From: Paracamarosporium sp. OC-R06-R3 | Lineage: Eukaryota; Ascomycota; Dothideomycetes; Pleosporales; Didymosphaeriaceae | DNA length: 10,065 bases | Direction of reading: 5' to 3' | Assembly: GCA_019828545.1 (NCBI GenBank) | Contig: JACVRA010000580.1 | Coordinates: 1-10,065, forward strand | Shown: one piece after another, positions 8,491 through 10,065 of the stretch | Layout of the letters: every line of letters begins with the position of its first letter | Numbering within the stretch: the first letter of the stretch is position 1 | The notes under the pieces: generated by a model | What the model was told of the DNA's origin: nothing | Databases searched by the model: none | The model's input: the letters and a program-made list of their open reading frames with translations, nothing else | Translations under genes and position numbers: made by a program

Positions 8491-8500
8491 TAAATATATT
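8491..8500 (+). promoter_or_regulatory. TATA-like AT run
   Basis: TAAATATATT, about 290 bp upstream of ATG 8791. A long 5' leader with the C/T-rich tract would be needed if this positions transcription. Motif-level evidence only. Confidence 0.25.
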
Positions 8501-8629
8501 TCAGCTGCACGATTTGATAGATGCGGTTCTTCAGTCACCTAGACAAGAGTCGTTTTCTAAGTCATTCTTTCAGATCGCTTGGTCGAAAATCGACATTCAT
8601 TCAATTTCGTTTCATACATATATTTCTTC

Positions 8630-8650
8630 GAGGGATTTATTCTATCCCTC
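8630..8650 (+). repeat. Small hairpin in the upstream leader
   Basis: GAGGGAT and ATCCCTC form a perfect 7-bp stem around a 7-base loop. It would lie in the 5' leader if transcription starts near the TATA-like run. Could be chance. Confidence 0.3.
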
Positions 8651-8790
8651 ACTTCGCTCTTTTACAACCAACGGTTTTCTTTAGCTGCAAATCAAGACCT
8701 CAGTCTGATTTATTGCTTTTTTCTTCCTCCGCTCCCCTCTCCTAAGCGTTCACCTCTCCATATCGTTTAAAGGGGCTGGTCTTCACCGTC

Positions 8791-9602
8791 ATGCTTCTCA
8801 AGAATCTTTTTTTCTTGGGCCTCGCAGTCCTCACCGTTGCGAGTCCTACTCTCGAAGCCAGAGCGAAGACACCGGCTAATACCAACAACAAGGGCAAATC
8901 TGGCGATACCACGTGCCCTAACAATGCCATTCCCGCAGTCGTGACTTGTCCCCGTTTCAAGTTCACTGCAGCCCAGATCAACAAAGCCGTGAAACAGGCC
9001 AAGGCTATGAAAGTCAAGGGCAAGAGTGGCAAGGGACTGCATTTCCCAGCTAAATATAAGCACAGCAAAGAGGTGAAGCTTAAGGGAGGCAAAGTGAAAG
9101 CCGGAAAGGCTAAGGGTGTCACGACGGGCAAAAGAGATCTAGAAGACCAGACTCTCGAGGCACGTGCGAGAGGGGGAAGAGCTGGAGGAGGAGCCAGAAC
9201 TAGACCAAAGACCACCAGGCCAAAGACCACCAGGCCAAAGACCACCAGGCCAAAGACCACCAGGCCAAAGACCACCAAGCCGAAGACTACCAAGCCGAAC
9301 AACAACTGCAAAGAAGGCGCTGCAAAGCCCGGAAAGGGTGTGTGGATGTTCCCTATCCTCGAGAAGGGTGTCTGGAAGCGTGAGTTCTCTCTGTATGCCT
9401 TAATCACATATTGTATATGCTAACCTGTGGCCCAGCTGGTGTCATGCCCGAGACCAATTACATCATTCTGGACAGCAAATTTAACTACGTTAAGACCGCC
9501 GAGAGAGAGCCTGGCTCAGCTGAAGAATTTGAAGTTTGCATCGAACAGCAGTCTGGAAAGACTGGGACGACTAAGTCCAAGGGCAGTGCGCGTTTATCTT
9601 GA
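8791..9602 (+). CDS. Secreted, probably non-catalytic RNase N1/T1-like protein with Lys-rich insert
   Basis: Seen: exons 8791-9379 and 9436-9602 give 251 aa. Signal peptide about residues 1-18 (MLLKNLFFLGLAVLTVAS). Four cysteines: 42, 53, 173, 231. Segments CPRFKFTAAQINKAV (53-67), FPAKYKH (85-91), VWMFPIL (184-190), PGVMPETNYIILDS (197-210) and FEVC (228-231) follow the order of the fungal guanyl-specific RNase fold. Known: the family uses a His-Glu-Arg-His active site. Inferred: those positions appear as Ala87, Met186, Asn204 and a residue in the KTAERE stretch, so catalysis is probably lost, as in RNase-like effectors. Between the halves lies a very basic insert (about 92-172) with a KR pair at 114-115 (possible Kex2 site), a second TLEARA and RPKTT repeats. 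Likely an extracellular or host-directed effector. Confidence 0.75.
9202..9291 (+). repeat. 15-bp tandem repeat encoding six RPKTT/KPKTT units
   Basis: Six in-frame copies: five RPKTT and one KPKTT, followed by KPNNN. The inner copies share the unit CCAAAGACCACCAGG almost exactly and the last units diverge (AAG/CCG, ACT), suggesting recent slippage or unequal exchange in the middle of the array. Basic, Pro/Thr-rich linker; threonines could be O-glycosylated after secretion. Confidence 0.95.
9380..9435 (+). other. Intron in the RNase-like gene (56 bp)
   Basis: Donor GTGAGT, branch site TGCTAAC ending 12 bp before the acceptor end, acceptor CCCAG. Phase 1. Splicing joins GVWK to PGVMPETNYIILDS; without it the frame ends at a TAA after CIC. 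Confidence 0.92.
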
Positions 9603-10065
9603 GCATAGCCTCTAGTGTTGTTAATAACCCTCTCGGTTCCCATTTAGTTTCTCATGTTTAGCGTTTTTTTATAAGAATGTATTACTTGCAAATAATTGAT
9701 GTCTTGTAAGGGTAGCTCGTTCGGTCATCAGTAGCGCCCACTGCAGCTCATGTTGGAGTCTGGTGCGCTCCCAGCCCCTACAATAATCTTGTCCCCACTA
9801 CAGGGGGGAAACAGTTATCACCGTGCGCTGGGAAGATGCAGCAGTGATATCACACTCACGTCGGTGACGACTGGAAATTTCCGCGGTTGTATCGGCCTAC
9901 CTCCTTGTTTTACGTATGTGCGTCGATTCTTATGTAGGTTGACGATGATGAATTATTGTTGTTGTTTGTTGTACGAAAGTAAGCAAAAGGTAGGGCTCGG
10001 CTGCTGCCTAGCGAGGGGCACGTCACTTGCTCTATACCGTATCTTGGCAGTCAGTGCACCACGTC
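9603..10065. other. 3' flank of the RNase-like gene; no gene supported
   Basis: Begins with the 3' UTR; AT-rich stretches at 9655-9700 could hold polyadenylation signals. No open frame of interest, tRNA-like fold, or repeat longer than a few bases was recognised to the window end. Confidence 0.6.

Larger units (their letters stand above)
7839..8790. promoter_or_regulatory. Divergent intergenic region between two secreted-protein genes
   Basis: This 952-bp stretch separates two head-to-head genes with signal peptides and should hold both promoters. A TATA-like AT run TAAATATATT lies at 8491-8500, about 300 bp before the 8791 start, flanked by CAGCTG sequences. A C/T-rich tract at about 8710-8765 directly precedes the 8791 gene, typical of fungal leaders. 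On the other side, the leader before 7838 is T-rich with TTCTTCAAC before ATG. Open frames here (7883-8182, 8521-8745) have no protein-like features. Confidence 0.5.

Noticed and set aside
8742..9407. Minus-strand 221-codon open frame with repeated GLVVF units
   Set aside because: It is the antisense shadow of the RPKTT repeat array in the 8791 gene, which has a signal peptide, a good intron and fold-like ends.
9755..9840. Possible inverted repeat around CTCCCAGC and GCTGGGA
   Set aside because: Only about seven bases pair with an interrupted spacer; not distinguishable from chance.

Overview
The window looks like nuclear DNA from a filamentous ascomycete (Pezizomycotina). Five short introns (43 to 61 bp) with GT..AG ends can be placed, one with a canonical CTAAC branch site. 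The recognisable products are typical fungal accessory families. No rRNA, tRNA, CRISPR or bacterial operon structure was seen. No species is assigned.

Layout: (1) Positions 1-2724, minus strand, hold most of an NLR-type gene (patatin-like phospholipase, then NB-ARC NTPase, then TPR), cut by the left edge within its TPR repeats. It has four exons, and the large last exon (1593..1) is one uninterrupted frame. (2) Positions 2725-4947 are a 2.2 kb gene-poor stretch with a purine-rich tract, an 18-bp palindrome, weak coding relics and a 93-bp MITE-like inverted repeat flanked by TA, 134 bp before the next gene. (3) Positions 4948-6408, plus strand, are an intronless fungal F-box protein. (4) Positions 6956-7838, minus strand, encode a secreted protein of about 273 aa whose last exon is hidden behind an intron; it carries a CGE...PC...C pattern that may be a degenerate deaminase zinc site. 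(5) Positions 7839-8790 are a 952-bp divergent intergenic region. (6) Positions 8791-9602, plus strand, encode a 251-aa secreted protein with one intron. Its two ends resemble the fungal guanyl-specific RNase (N1/T1) fold without the catalytic residues, and a basic insert of about 80 residues with RPKTT repeats lies between them. (7) Positions 9603-10065 contain no gene I can support.

Taken together this is an accessory, interaction-type locus: an intracellular NLR sensor/effector, an SCF-type F-box adaptor, and two divergent secreted effector-like proteins. No operon-like coupling is implied. A shared role in fungal immunity, allorecognition or host interaction is inference from family membership and proximity.
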